The notes: generated by a model not told the origin, from the letters alone. Positions 20,932-32,768 are shown, counted from the stretch's first letter. The stretch: DNA of 64,000 bases from Adiantum capillus-veneris (GCA_014529385.2 CM043953.1:77984872-78048871); one strand, 5' to 3'. Program-made: numbers and translations.

Positions 20932-22000
20932 AGATCCTGTTGCACTCAGTAGTCCGAAGTTAGCATTTTTTTCATATTAGCTGAGAAACTGAGTTCTAAC
21001 TATCCAAATAACTTGAAAATTGAAAATAAAACTTAAAAGGAACTAGGGAAACTATGCATGTGCTCACAGTATCGTTCTGGCCAAAATTTATCATTGAGAC
21101 ATCTACGCGTAAGATGTCTATTTCATCAGTTTTTGGTGAGACTTGGCAGGCTAATGGCCCTTGGCCTGTGCAACATGGCTATGTGATTGGAATTGGGTTT
21201 GGGCATCAAAAAAGTGCATTTTTGGGCAGATTCAAGCTTTTGGCTTACAAATTGGATAGGATGTCCTCAACAGGTGGCAAATGATATTCAAATGGGTTGA
21301 AAGTTGATATATAGGCTCCTTGCACCATGGTAATGGCTCCCATGAGGTCATTTCTTGCACAGTAAGTCGAAATCATGCTGGAGACATCCTACGTGTAGGA
21401 TGTTTTTTTCATCAAAATTGCTTGAGATTTGTTATGTGGGTAGCTCTTGGCATGTGGAACATGGCCCTACTCTTGGATTTTGATTTGGACAAGAATTGGT
21501 GTTGGTAAGAGCATGTGTAGTATTTTTGGGCTCAAAAAGTGCACCTTGGAGGTGTTGGGGGGCAAAAGTGATGGGAATGGCTTGAAACTTGATATATGAG
21601 CTTATGAAAGTGTCATAAAGAGATCTGGAACTGAAAAATATCAGTTGGGGGCCAATTGGGTCATTTAGACATCCTACGCGTAGGATGTCTATTTCATCAT
21701 TTTTCATTTGTGACCCCACATATATCTTGGCAATGTGCTCATGAGTGTATTGTGAAAGTTTCATTTGATTTGGATAAGTTTTTGTAGGTCTATGGCCCAT
21801 TATTGCCTCTATGCTCTGACTTTGCGTTTTTTGATGCATATGAGGTCAATTTTTGTCCAAATGTGATGAAACTTGGTGGCTAGCATGTATAGGCTATTCA
21901 AAAGCTGTGTGTGATGAGAAATGTTAGGTTTGGTGCCCAGATTTGGCCTTGAGACATCCTACGCATAGGATGTCTCCTAGTGAAAATTATATTGGAGGTA
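20932..22000 (-). repeat. Gypsy-2 internal tandem repeat, 285-bp unit with 24-bp palindrome
   Basis: Palindromic sites lie at 21097-21119, 21382-21405, 21667-21690 and 21952-21975, each step exactly 285 bp. The third copy is a perfect 24-bp palindrome with core ACATCCTACGCGTAGGATGT; the others differ by one to three bases. Other shared text at fixed offset (GATTTGGACAAG at ~97 bp in unit 2, GATTTGGATAAG in unit 3; AACTTGATATATGAGCT in unit 2, AGTTGATATATAGGCT in unit 1) shows these are true tandem units. No coding potential. The block sits directly upstream of the coiled-coil frame. Confidence 0.93.
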
Positions 22001-23750
22001 CTACTGGTACTTGCCCTGAGTCCCCCTGAGTCCCTTTTAAGCATTATTTCAACAAAAAAGTCAAATTGATAGAAAGAAACTCCCTGTGTGGATTTCAAAG
22101 CCTCCGAGCCGTTTTCTGACTCTTGAAGTGCTTTTTGGCGATGAAATTTCTTGATGTTAATCTCCATAGCTTCACGGTCCCTTGGGGATCCTCACCATAT
22201 GGTTTTTGTCAACGTTGGCTTCACCGAAGCTCCGTTTGGCAATTTGTCGCTCTGGAAGCGCCCGTGGTTGCGTTTACATGTCTTCGATGACTTGCGGTGG
22301 TCTACCACCATAGGACTTGGTTGTTGATGGTCTAAGAAAGCCGCTCGTGAAGTTTGGTGGCAAACGGACATGCGGTTTGGCCGCGAGATCTATTTGACAC
22401 TTTGTGTGTCTGATGCCGTTTCTGAAGTTTAGTGCCGCTTCAGATCATCGTATGGCCATGTGGGTTATATAGACTTGTCGAGCATGTCGAGATGCTCCTA
22501 CCCCGTGAGTTTTGGTGGCATTTGGGCGCCTTTCCCCCGATTTCCCATTTGGTGGCCTCTTGCGGGGCTCTAGGAATAAGGGTTTTCCCGATGGTTTTCT
22601 ACTGCCTTTGGTCATCCAAAAGTGTTCTCCTATGCTAGGGTAAGCCGTCGATGAAGTCTCATTGTTTTTGGGTTAGCCGTTAGGTGGTCACTTCTACTTG
22701 TAGGTCTCTACTACCCTCTTCCCGTGTGAACCCTACGTTAGTTTTCGGGACAAAACAACAAACATGCGCGAAAATCTCAAGGTGGTGAGCCTACCTCTCA
22801 TGTCTGGAGCCTGTCGGGTGGTCGTGCGCGTCGTAGAAGCTGCTGGAAGTCCCGTTCGCTCTAGGTGGCAAGAGCTCTCTCTCAAAACGCAATAGTAGAA
22901 ATGAGCTTAAAATGAAGTGAAAATTTCTTGTAATGGGGGTCCCCGAACTACTTTCCATGAAATTTCACATGTGCTCCCAACTTCTTGCGAGATGCAGTTT
23001 AGGCTCAAAAATTTCTCGATTTGGACTCCATTTGCCCAGTGTCCGATAAATTTGACGTTTCGGTCAAAATCTGGCCAAAACACGCTCTTCGCTCTATTTA
23101 CATAATTGCACCCCCATTGTACCATAGGTTGTCCTATAGTCACTAATCATCCCCGTTTTTTTTTTTTCATTACGATCGTTTTTCACCTACTTTTTGTATT
23201 TTTGAAGTTTTTCTGCCAAAAATTAGTAAAATTAAAAGGAAAATAGCAAATTAAACCCAAAAAATCTCCAAAAATCATAATAAATCAATAACATCACCGC
23301 AAAACACTATATACACTCATATGCAATTTTTATGGCCGGATTTCTCCGTTTTTTTTAATATTTTGCCCGAAAAAATGGCTATTTTACTTATATACACACA
23401 CCTAGGGGCTTGATTTGTCGTTTGGCCCCATATACTTGTCTATTCATGCTGTATAAGTGCATATGTACTTGGGTTAGTCTAGAAAATTTCACAATCAAAC
23501 GACAACCCTTAAAAATAGTCGAGAAACATGTCCTTTTTTGCTCTTTCTGCCATTGGGTCCGCATTTGATAATGCCTCCCCCCTCCTAGCCGGAGTCCTCC
23601 CGGACGATAAGGTATCACCTTGGTGTATGTTCCGTGCATGCGTTAAAAATTGTGTTAATGCTTGGCCGTGTAATGTGGCCCTATATGAGGAATACTCGGT
23701 CAATGCATGGAAAAATCAATGTTGTGCAAAGAGGAGGTAATAAGCAAGAT
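22001..23750. other. Gypsy-2 segment without recognised gene
   Basis: Relatively GC-richer from 22,170 to 22,870, with short phrases on both strands but no frame that I can assign. 23,150-23,400 is AT-rich. It lies between the WxPK-repeat frame and the internal palindromic repeats. It may be the remains of lost pol sequence or an untranslated spacer. Confidence 0.4.
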
Positions 23751-23776
23751 GCTTATTGGCATTCGCCGTCGAGGTT

Positions 23777-24430
23777 TCAAGTTTGTTGTTGATCTGGGCG
23801 ACATATTTTCTTTGCAAGTAAAATTTGTAACTCTACCGCTCTCTGTTTGATCGTCTTTCTTGCAAAAGTTGCTTGGTTTGCCAATATTGACGATATGGGC
23901 ATAGTCGTCTCCTTGGAGAGATTTGTCGTGGCGGAGTTGGCCATAGTCCTTGTCTCTTTGGATTTCCATTTGTAGCTTTGCTTTGGATATTTTTGTAGGC
24001 TTATTGCTACTTCCGCAGTTGTCATTGTTTTGCTGTTGATTGGCACCCACATAGATCGGTTTGCCGGTTTCATATGTAGTGTGTGTCTGCCTTTCGATGG
24101 TGCTTGTACTGAAGGGAGTTCCTGTTGCTTTGGTTTCAGGATCCAAATGCGAGTCGCATTTAAATTGTTACTGAGCATTCTCTTTGGGATCCATATCTGT
24201 TTTATTCCCTTGGTTTTTGGTTGAACTCTTTTCTCCTTTTGACTCATGCTATTGTGTTGTGGTTTGTTTGCCATGTCACCTCTATCCTTCCGCACCCATA
24301 CTTGTTTTTCTCGTGTTAGTAACCTTGATCTTTTCACTGCGGTCTGTGTTGTTTCTGTTTGTAGTGAACATGGTTGGCAGTTCCCTGTTTGTTCGCCATG
24401 GGTATCGTGTTGTTCTTTAGTGGCACCCAT
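23777..24430 (-). pseudogene. Repeat-containing basic frame with W(V/I)(P/R/L)K motifs
   Basis: 217 open codons, Gln-, Lys- and Thr-rich. Together with the tail of the upstream frame it contains five short motifs at ~15- to 30-residue steps: GWVPLKN, VWVRKD, IWIPKR, IWILKP, MWVPIN. It follows the second protease domain through one frameshift near 24,400. No family recognised. Low-complexity basic composition is compatible with a nucleic-acid-binding linker, but that is a guess. Confidence 0.4.
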
Positions 24431-24860
24431 CCTTTTGGTTCTTTATCCAATGATTGTGTTGCTGCCATCTGGTTCTTGCGGGGTTGCTGAGCAAAGGCTA
24501 CCACCTGTTGTTCTTGTGCATGCTGAATTTTGACCGCATCCGCATTCCAATCTATCTGCACATTATACTCTTTTTGCCAAGGTTGTCCCAACAACATGGG
24601 GTGTTGTGTGCTTTCATCATCGACCACATAAAATTTTTATGGGTAAATATATTGATGTAGTTGTACATGCAATATAATCCAGCCCAATGTTTTTAGTGAA
24701 TGTGATGTACTACTTTCCGGCACTTGTGGAGTAGGATGTAGTTGACTTGTGGGCTTGAGCTGTTTGTATAATCTGTAAGAGATTAGATTTTCTTGAGCTC
24801 CAGAATCAAGCAATGACTTCGATTCAACTTGATTGCTACCCACTTTGACTGCAATTATTG
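24334..24860 (-). pseudogene. Second retropepsin-like domain fused behind reverse transcriptase
   Basis: In the frame 25026-24637 the RT connection sequence (EECETSFQKFKENFVSAPII) passes straight into VESKSLLDSGAQENLISYRL, a retropepsin active-site motif (D-S-G-A). After a stop near 24,637 the next frame has VDDESTQHPMLLGQPWQKEY, matching the second conserved retropepsin segment (LLGxPW). The domain is thus complete in outline but sits where RNase H should start. It differs from the first protease of this element (LDSGAGVTIAT, ILGRPFM), so it is not a simple duplication. The joint lies within the codons after SAPII. Confidence 0.7.
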
Positions 24861-25810
24861 GTGCTGATACAAAGTTTTCCTTAAACTTTTGGAATGAAGT
24901 TTCACACTCCTCAGTCCAGTCGAAACTGACTAACAAATGATACAGAGGTTGTGCGATGACTACATACATATATATGAATCTTTGATAATATCCGCAGTGT
25001 CCCATGAAGGATTGCACTTGTTTCATGTTAGTAGGCCTGTGCAGGTCTACTATGACTTTGATTTTGTCTAGTCAGTGGTTATGCCATTGCTTGAGACAAT
25101 GTGTCCTAAGATGTTGCCTTGCCTAACCATAAAAATTCACTTTTCCTGGTTAACACAGATTCGATATGTTGTGTACTTCTCAAATACCTTTTGTAAATGG
25201 TCAATATGTGCCTCTCGTAGAACAGAGTGTACACAAACATCATCCATATATATTTCTAAGAATATTCTCAGGTATTCTTTGAACGCATGCGTCATTAACC
25301 TCTGAAAGGTAGCTGGTGCATTGGTTAAGCCAAAAGGCATAACTCGATACGTATATATTCCCCATTCTGTGGAAAACATTGTTTTGTGTTGATCCTCTAT
25401 TGCAATTGCCAGTTGGTTATACCCTGAAAACCCATCTAGAAAGGAATAAGCCCGTTTCCCGGCCACCCTCTCAAGTACATGTTCTGTGATCGGCAAGGGA
25501 TAATTATCCCTTATGGTAGCTGCATTTACCTTTTTGAGGTTCACACACACTCGCAGCTTTCCGTTCTTTTTGGGGACAACCACAATGGGTGACACCCAAT
25601 CTGTATGCTCGATTTCATAGATGAATTCAACATCCATTAGCTTGTCGATCTCCTCTTTGATTCGTTTAGCAAATGTGTCATTATATGTATAAGGACGTTG
25701 TTTGCTAGTTTTGGCATCTGATTTCAAAGGAATTGTATGTTGGCATATCGATGGATCAACTCCTTTGAGGTCTTTGTAGGACCATGCAAACACATCTTTA
25801 TACTTCTTGA
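24850..25810 (-). pseudogene. Gypsy-2 reverse transcriptase
   Basis: The frame 25793-25137 (218 codons) carries the ordered Ty3 RT blocks: WVSPIVVVPKKNGKLRVCVN, NYPLPITEHVLERVAGKRAY, SFLDGFSGYNQLAIAIEDQH, YRVMPFGLTNAPATFQRLM and the catalytic IYMDDVCVHS. The first catalytic Asp is in FLDGFSGYNQ. The frame 25026-24850 supplies the thumb/connection (VQSFMGHCGYYQRF). The enzyme would copy element RNA into cDNA inside particles. The central 218 codons are intact, unusually well kept for this window. A ~110-bp broken segment lies between the two frames. RNase H and integrase, which should follow, are absent. Confidence 0.93.
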
Positions 25811-26440
25811 GAAGTTGTGTTTACTGTTCTTCTTCTTCAGGCTCTAAATCAGTTGCGATATAGACCGGCTAAGGTTTTTCACCTGGTTTAGCGAGGTCTA
25901 TCCGGTTTGCATTTTTCGGCCCATCATAAGATTCCTGGTTTATTCTTTCCCTGACTGGTGGTGTCATTATGATTTTTCTGTCCTGGATGGTGAATTTTCG
26001 ATAGTGTGATCGTACATTCATGTTTCCTTTTTCTGACTCCTCCTTACCATCACTTTCTCTCTTAGTAGTCCATACCTCTCGTAAAGACCGTTTTAGTTCT
26101 TGGTATTTCTTTTTACGCTCCAAATTTGGTCCACTCTGGGTCTTTTGTTGTTTCTTGTTTTGATTTTTGAGATTTGTTTGATTTTGTTTCTGTTTTAGCT
26201 TTCCGTACCTGCTTTATTTCCTCTTGCATATGTTCCCTTCGCACTCTCGAGAATCTTCCTGATATTTGGTCTTTTACACAATCCTTTGCTTTGACAAGCA
26301 TTAGATAGTGAGTTTTATCTTTTATCCTGGGCATCAGGTTCTCTCTCATTTTGTTTTCTGCTCGTTTTTTCCTATAGCGTTCTTGGCGTCTAGGGTACTG
26401 ATTGGCAAAATCATAAAACTTGGTATTCGTTGTTTTCTCC
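25811..26440 (-). pseudogene. Gypsy-2 basic linker between protease and RT
   Basis: Two frames (26349-26113 and 26123-25869) with composition rich in Lys, Arg and Glu, for example EIKQVRKAKTETKSNKSQKS, ending in ATDLEPEEEEQ just upstream of the RT start (KYKDVFAWSYKDLKGVDPSI). This is the normal place of the pol linker. No catalytic motif was seen. Confidence 0.55.
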
Positions 26441-26460
26441 CGACGCTCGCTTGAGCTGTC

Positions 26461-27270
26461 TCAACACTCGTTATCTGCATTGTTATTTACCTCCAGATGC
26501 TCAGAGGAGTTATAAAACTCTTGTTGTTCTGGTGGTGCTACAATCTCATCTCCTCCTCGTATAAGGCTTACCATGTAATAGGGTAGTACATCATAGCCAT
26601 CCTTATCGCAAAATTTTATCGTTGGGCTATCTATAATGGTACAGACATCCAATGTTGCTAGTATGTGTTCCCATTCCAGAGGTTCTAAGGCATCTTCAAG
26701 AAAAGGTTCCGGAATATAATCCTTGTCCTCAATATCTCTTTCTAAGACGCATTCCTCTCTTTTTAAGCTCCCACAATGTGAAGCTCCGCACATCCATAGC
26801 GCTTTCTGTTGCCCTAACCATGCTAGGAGTTCGGACCCTGCCAATGTAGCTAAATCAAACTCTTCCACTGGTGTTTGGTTCACATCTTTGTAACTATGGT
26901 CTTTCAACTGTATTTTGGTTGTAGTCTCGCCATGTCTGAGGTATATGTGGTCGTAACCCCAATGTTGGACCATCTTTAATTGTCTCATGAATGGTCTTCC
27001 CAAGATGATCTCGTAATTGTTCTTTTTGTCGAAATCGACTATTGCAAATGTATGCTCATACTCGATTTCGCACGAGGTGACAATTACTTTTTCTAAGAGT
27101 CCGAGAGGATTTTCCATGAACCCATCTGCCAATTGCAATTTCATTCTGGTAGCTCTTAAAGCCAGTTTTCCCCATTTTCTCCAGATTTCCTTAGTGGCAA
27201 TAGTGACTCCTGCTCCACTGTCTAGAATAGCTTTGGAAATCTCCCTGGAATTCTACTGGTAGCGTGGTGT
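26461..27270 (-). pseudogene. Gypsy-2 aspartic protease (first)
   Basis: Across one frameshift near 27,240 the text reads KVGEYCEGEDGNTTLPVEF, then AILDSGAGVTIATKEIW with the D-S-G-A active site. It then runs as a 227-codon frame (27144-26461) with KLQLADGFMENPLGLLEKVI, the flap region, and YEIILGRPFMRQLKM, the conserved ILGRPF end. An acidic spacer follows. The protease would process the Gag-Pol polyprotein. The parallel gene in Gypsy-4 has GEEGNTTLPIEYKGVKMVVI and DSGAGISIANG at the same place. Confidence 0.88.
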
Positions 27271-28730
27271 TTCCATCTTCTCCCTCACAATATTCTCCAA
27301 CCTTGTTTAAAGGTATAGGCCTAGTGTTTAGTTGAGGCTTGTCCAATTCTCCGATTCCTTCCTGAAGCTTCGAGGTGGGGTCTTTTACTCCAAATTTTTC
27401 TAAGCATTTGCCTACTGTGGTCCACATGTTTGGTCGTAATCTCAGGAGTTTGGCTAATGTGATTGTACATGCCACAGGGGTGGACAGCAACTCAATCAAC
27501 CCTTGTGAATCCATCATTCTGTTAGAATAAAGTCTTTGAGATGGGATTGCTCTCACCTCAGATTTGGCTTCATACTCTCCTAGGTAAGAGGGTAGAGTTT
27601 TTACTGAGTCTGGTTGGCTGTGCCCCGAACTAATTGATCCCTGGTCTCCCCCTTGTGAATGTATATCAAAGTTCATTTGTGATCTTGCCTCAAATTCTTC
27701 AATGGGAGGTAAGATTTCATTTTTGTCTTTTCTCGTGCTATTCATGTGGTAACTCACCCTGTTAGCTTCATTGGCATCACGGATTTGCTTCCACGGGTCA
27801 TCTAGACCATTACAATCCCTACCCATTTCTACCAATGTTTTAGGCTGGAACCCCTCACTTGTCTCATCTGTTGTATTTGGCACTATGATAGGCTCTCCCC
27901 TAGACTCAGAGGCATTTGTGAGTCTTTCCTTTGTTTCTACTTGTTTCTCTAAAGTCAGTTTGATAGGGGTTGGAGCTGGTACTTCATGCAATTTGCAGGT
28001 TTACCAAGCGGGTTTTCTATCAAGGATTGAGCTGTTTCAATCATCTCATCTCCAACCTCTGTTTTTCTATTTCAACATATGGATAAGTCATCCATCTTTG
28101 CTCTTGGTTTTGGTTGTTTTTTATTTTGGCTTCGTATGCTTTTAAAAGTGTGTCTAACTTCTCATTTACCTTTTCTGCCAACACTGATCCTCCTGATCCT
28201 GCACTTTTGGGTTCTGCTATTTCCTTGGGTGCTATGGTTACCGCAGTGTGTGAGCTTAGGCTAGCCAGATCCTCTAACCGCTCTAATCTATCCTTTGTGT
28301 GTTTTAACTCCTCGGATAGATCCGTTTGCTCTCGTTCTCTCCTGGCTTTCATACGCGCCTTTCTAGCTTTCCAAGTGCTTCTATGATTCTTCACTTCTGA
28401 ACTTGGGGCATCGGTTTTTGGCTCTTCAATTATGGGTTCGTTTGTCATTCTTTGAGCTTGGGCTCGTGTCACTGCTTGAATAGGTATTATTGTCTCGTTT
28501 TCTGACCCTCCACTGCAAGGCACTACTTCCAGCATGTTCAAGGTAGTTTTTTCTCCTTTGCTCGGATTCTTAGGGCAATTAGGAATCAAATGAGTAACTC
28601 CACACTCGGTGCAATATGCGTTGACTCTAATGATTTCATCATGAGGACAGCCAATGGTCTCCACCACACTTGTAGCAGGGTCCCTTAGGTTGTTGAGATG
28701 CTCCTTGAGCTCCTCTTTGTTGGTATACAT
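27191..28730 (-). pseudogene. Gypsy-2 gag C-terminus: zinc knuckles, basic coiled coil and spacer
   Basis: At 28,680-28,580 two zinc knuckles of the CX2CX3HX4C type are seen across a one-base shift: CYKCGGDHWLSS and CTECGVTHLIPNC. They are followed by KSTWKARKARMKARR-type basic and coiled-coil sequence (28,390-28,260) and a conserved EKVNEKLDTLLKAYEAKIKN end (28,160-28,100). The frame 27991-27191 continues with SVKTLPSYLGEYEAKSEVRA and VACTITLAKLLRLRPNMW before the protease. Gypsy-4 has the same chain of motifs on the plus strand. The knuckles would bind genomic RNA during packaging. Confidence 0.82.
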
Positions 28731-30995
28731 GTCTCTGCCCGCCCATGCCTCCGTTGGCTATGAACAACAATATTCGTTCATCCAAGCTATATCTTCCTTC
28801 TCCTGTTGTCTATGCAGTTGTTGGTGGTCCTGCACTTCCTATCATGCTCCATGGTTCTAGCGTTGGGGGTTCTTCCGATGGATAATAGGCAGGATTTGCA
28901 GCATATCCATTAGGATCTTTGTAATATGCATGCATAGGCACCAAAGCCTTCTCTTCTGGTTCGGTTACTGTTGGTGTGTATCTTATGCCGACTGGTCGTA
29001 ATCCTGGTAGGGGTGGTTGTTGCCTCAACACTGGTTGTGGTCTTTCTACACCTACAGGTCTTGGTAGGTTGCCTGCTTGATACCGAGGCATCGGTGGAAG
29101 TTGAGGAGATGCTACCTGAGCCTGGGGAGCGTAAGGTCGTTCTCTCACATATCCCTTGTTATAATAACATTCCTCCATCCCATGGTTTGTCCATTTTTGT
29201 TCAATAGCACACCACTTGGGCTGTTTAGCCTGAGGTTTGGCATATAGGTTAATCTTTTTTAGCACTTCCTCTACAAGCTGCTCCTGGCTTACAGCTACTT
29301 CTCCTTTCAGTGTTGTCTTAGCAGACTTGCTTCCACTTTGTTGTGAGGATGAATCGTCGTCAAGATCCTTGAATTCACCCTCTTTGTAGACCGCACAATT
29401 GTCTACAAGGTAAAGAGCCTCCTTAGTTAACTCGTTTAACGTCGTGCTCCTCTTCATATGTAAGTCCTTATGGAGATGTGCATTCCTCAGTCCTTGGATA
29501 AATATAAGCATAAGTCCGGACTGAGTTGGCAGTTCTTCCACAGGGCAGAACTTAACATATCCTTTTAGTCATAGGGCTGCCTTTCGCACAGACTCCCCTT
29601 CTTTCTATTTGAATTTATGGATTTGTGAGAATGTATTATGAGCTATCCCCCTTTGTGAGAATTCCTCAATAAACTCGTCAAACACCTCCTCCATAGACTC
29701 AAAGTCTCTACGCTCCACAGAGTCAAACCAAGTAGCAGCATCCTCCTCTAGGGTCAGTCCAAACCCTGCAAATTGGGTAGGGAAGTTTAACACCTCTTCA
29801 GCTCTAATTACACGCACAAAGGCTGCTACATGATCTTTAGGATCTCTGTTTCCCATGTATTTTTTGTTTACCCACTTTTGCACTTGAGAAGGTCTAATTC
29901 TATGATGGTCTACCAATCTCATCATTGGATCTCCTCGTCCCAATCTACATACCTTGTCTGGCCTTCTCTAGTGGGTGGGTTCCTCTCCTAGTGGTGCTCA
30001 TAAGCCGTAATTTCTGACGGTTCTTTCAAGATATGGTTCATCTCTTCGAACTCGTTCTATCAGTGGTCTTCCAGGCTCTGTTTTTGTCTTACTCTTGTCT
30101 TGATACCGTGAATAGAGTGGTGGTTCTTGTAAATCCCTTAGCCCTCGTGCGGCTGGATAACGATCTCGGTTTAGGTCCTATTCTAATGTTGCACTCTGTC
30201 GAAGCCATGCCTGCAATGATGGTTGAGTTGCTGGTTGGTTTTGGTAGTTGAACATCTATTGTTGTTGGGTAGAATGTGAGGTCGCGTCGTGCTCTTCTGA
30301 AAATGGATTGTCGATTTGCTAGGGGTGTAGGAAACCCTTGGCACTTCTTCTGGGGCATATGTTGATGCTTTTGGAACTGTTGCCTTTTCTACCTCCTCTG
30401 GGAGAATACGTGTGTATTCTCGCCCGTTCCTATCAACAAAAACAATATCCTTCCCCATAGCAATTTCATAAGAGAATAAGTAAAGAACCTTGTCTTTGCT
30501 TAATTCGTTTGGGTAGGGTTCTTTGCAACAAAAGTAAGAGACTATTCCCTCGCTCTCATGCTTGTAAATCCCCACATTCTCATTATAGGTTGATACCCTG
30601 GTTGTTTTCTTATCATACATAAAAAGAGCTCCAGATCGATCAATGTTTGGAGGCCGTTCTTGAGTTTCTGAAACCATTTTTCCTTTTGCCACGTTATCTC
30701 CATATCTATTGTAATCCTCAGGGTTACTAACTATCAGATAGTGGTTCCCCTTTTCGTTTCGGAATCTATCTCCATCATCATAGACGAATTATTTCTAGTC
30801 TCTAAGTAGGTCTTTCTTCAATACAAATACACTTGCGTCCTCGATAGTCAGAATAAACTAGGGCTCCCCTTGAGTTTGTTCCTTCTAAGAAGATCATAGT
30901 GAACTTGGAATCGTTAAAAGGATTTAGGGAGGTGCTTTCCCCCTGGCATTGGTCCTTCCTAGGAGAAACCTCCTGGCTGTTGACTACCCATCATG
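28731..30995 (-). pseudogene. Gypsy-2 gag (capsid part)
   Basis: The likely start is near 30,995 (SSDKSFFMMGSQQPGGF). The frame 30692-30183 is an N-terminal domain with VGIYKHESEG and GKDIVFVDRNGREYTRILPE. The frame 29943-29605 is the capsid: WVNKKYMGNRDPKDHVAAFV, LTLEEDAATWFDSVERRDFE, EEFSQRGIAHNTFSQIHKF. The frame 29541-28810 continues with LIFIQGLRNAHLHKDLHMKR, then a Pro-rich region. ATWF followed by a helix is typical of retrotransposon Gag. At least four stops or shifts are seen. The same gene, also broken, is in Gypsy-4. Confidence 0.85.
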
Positions 30996-30999
30996 AAGA

Positions 31000-32768
31000 A
31001 GGACTTGTCTGATGAAGTGTTAGTATCACTACCCTCCTCAATAATTGGTGCTAGTGGATCTAGCCTTGCCTGAGTTACACTCTCCTCGATGGACACTAAG
31101 CTACCCTGATCACCTGCCACCTTTTGGTCTCAAAAAAGGTGTCTTCCTGATCTTAAATTCATCAAACTGAGCAATGCAACTTAACATAAATCCAACCACT
31201 CACCTGGCAAAGGATCAGTTTCCGCACAACTTCTTGCTTTGCCACTGAATATACCTAAAAAGTCTTAATTCCGTCTTTACTCTGTCAAAAGGTCAAACAA
31301 GGTCCAAATTCACTTCTGAAAGAAGTTCTGGAACTCTTAAGTCAATTGGAACATCACTATATATTCTCAGTCAGCTTTTCACTTCCCTAAGCCCTAGTAG
31401 ACATCCTACGCGTAGGATGTCTTCTGCTCGGTTTTTCCTTGTTTTTGCACTATAGACTCCCCTTGATGTGTTGAGTCCACAGCTGTTTTTACTTTTTGAT
31501 TTGGACACCTATAAGCTAGTCAATTGATCAGAAATTTGTTCCAGCAGCCTGATGTTGGTCTGACCAGTCAAATCAACTCCAATTTGGACCAAAATTGACT
31601 AGGAGGCTTGCCTCAGGCTATACAACACCCTACTATGCCTACAGTCAATTCTTGGCTTCAATTTCATGCATTAGACATTCTACGCGTAGCATGTCTAACT
31701 GCTCAATATGGCTTCAAATGCAAAGCACAGACTCCCCTTAAGGTGCTAATCACTTTGGTATGCTCAAATCAGGGTTTGGAGTGCCAAATCACACAGAACA
31801 CATCCTACGTGTAGGATGTCTTTTTGGCATGTTTGACCCCAGACTTGGGCCGCAGCTTCTCCTTGATGTCAGCAACCCAATGCTATGCTTAGATTTTGGT
31901 TTGGATTTCAAAAGACCCCAATTTTAGCTATTCTAGCCCTTTTCAGTCAAAGATGCTAAAGTCTGCTTAGAACCCAATTTTATCACCCAATTAAGATGAA
32001 ACCCTTCTCAGGCACTCAATAAATCATGCAGATCATGCTCATGCAGCCACCCTATGGTTTTGGTCTGAAAATAATGCCTTGGCACAATTTGGGTAGGATG
32101 TCTCGCAATTTCTGTCTATCTGGCCTTATCTTGTCAAGATATGGTCAAATTTCCACTTTCCAGGTGCAAATAGAGTAAAACCTACCTTCTAAACACGCTG
32201 GTCAACTCAAAATTTCAAAATTTCCACCAGATCAGCCTGACATCCTACGCGTAGGATGTCTCCTGGCTTAAAATTTTTTTTTTTCTTGACAGAAATGCTT
32301 ATGATGCTCTGCAGCCCTCTCAAAAACACTCACAGCAACTTTTGAACTTCACTTCAGCTTTCAAACACTCTTTTGCGTCTTTTACAACCTTGTGATGAAC
32401 CTAACAGCAAGTATAACATGCATGAAGTGCTCTAGATCATGAATCACGATGTCCTACTTACCCTACTCCTACTCATCATGTGAAATGGTGATATTCGTGT
32501 TTCGGTTGCTTCCTGGCCTCTCCGGACTCTCAAGCTCTCCTTTCATCGCTTCTACCACTCCAACTCATACTCATCAACTCACTAAGACCTAAAAACTATC
32601 TAAGTCTACGTAAGTTGAAGGATCTAGGCCAGACACACGCTCCCTAGACTCCCTCTAAGACCTAGAGAGTCCTCCACCCTCAGATCCTATCTAAATGTAA
32701 AACACTCTGGCAAGCCAGAGAATCCCTATCCTCAAGGGTTAGTCTCGGTCACCTACCTAGGGTTTTCG
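31000..32768 (-). repeat. Gypsy-2 5' leader with palindromic tandem repeats
   Basis: Untranslated region between primer site and gag. Palindromic sites are at 31399-31422 (perfect 24 bp), 31673-31696, 31798-31821 and 32238-32261, plus a right half-site at 32094-32103. Steps from the first are 274, 125, 282 (to the projected start of the half-site copy) and 158. GATTTGGACACC lies ~97 bp after the first site, the same offset as in the 21-22 kb block, so both arrays belong to one repeat family in the same orientation. Confidence 0.9.

Noticed and set aside
21097-21975. CRISPR-like array, because short repeats recur at regular distance
   Set aside because: The spacing is 285 bp, the intervening sequence is itself repeated, only four copies occur, and the sequence is a plant retroelement leader.
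24030-24533. Plus-strand Cys/Val-rich frames
   Set aside because: They lie antisense to the second protease and the WxPK frame, whose motifs are clear on the minus strand.
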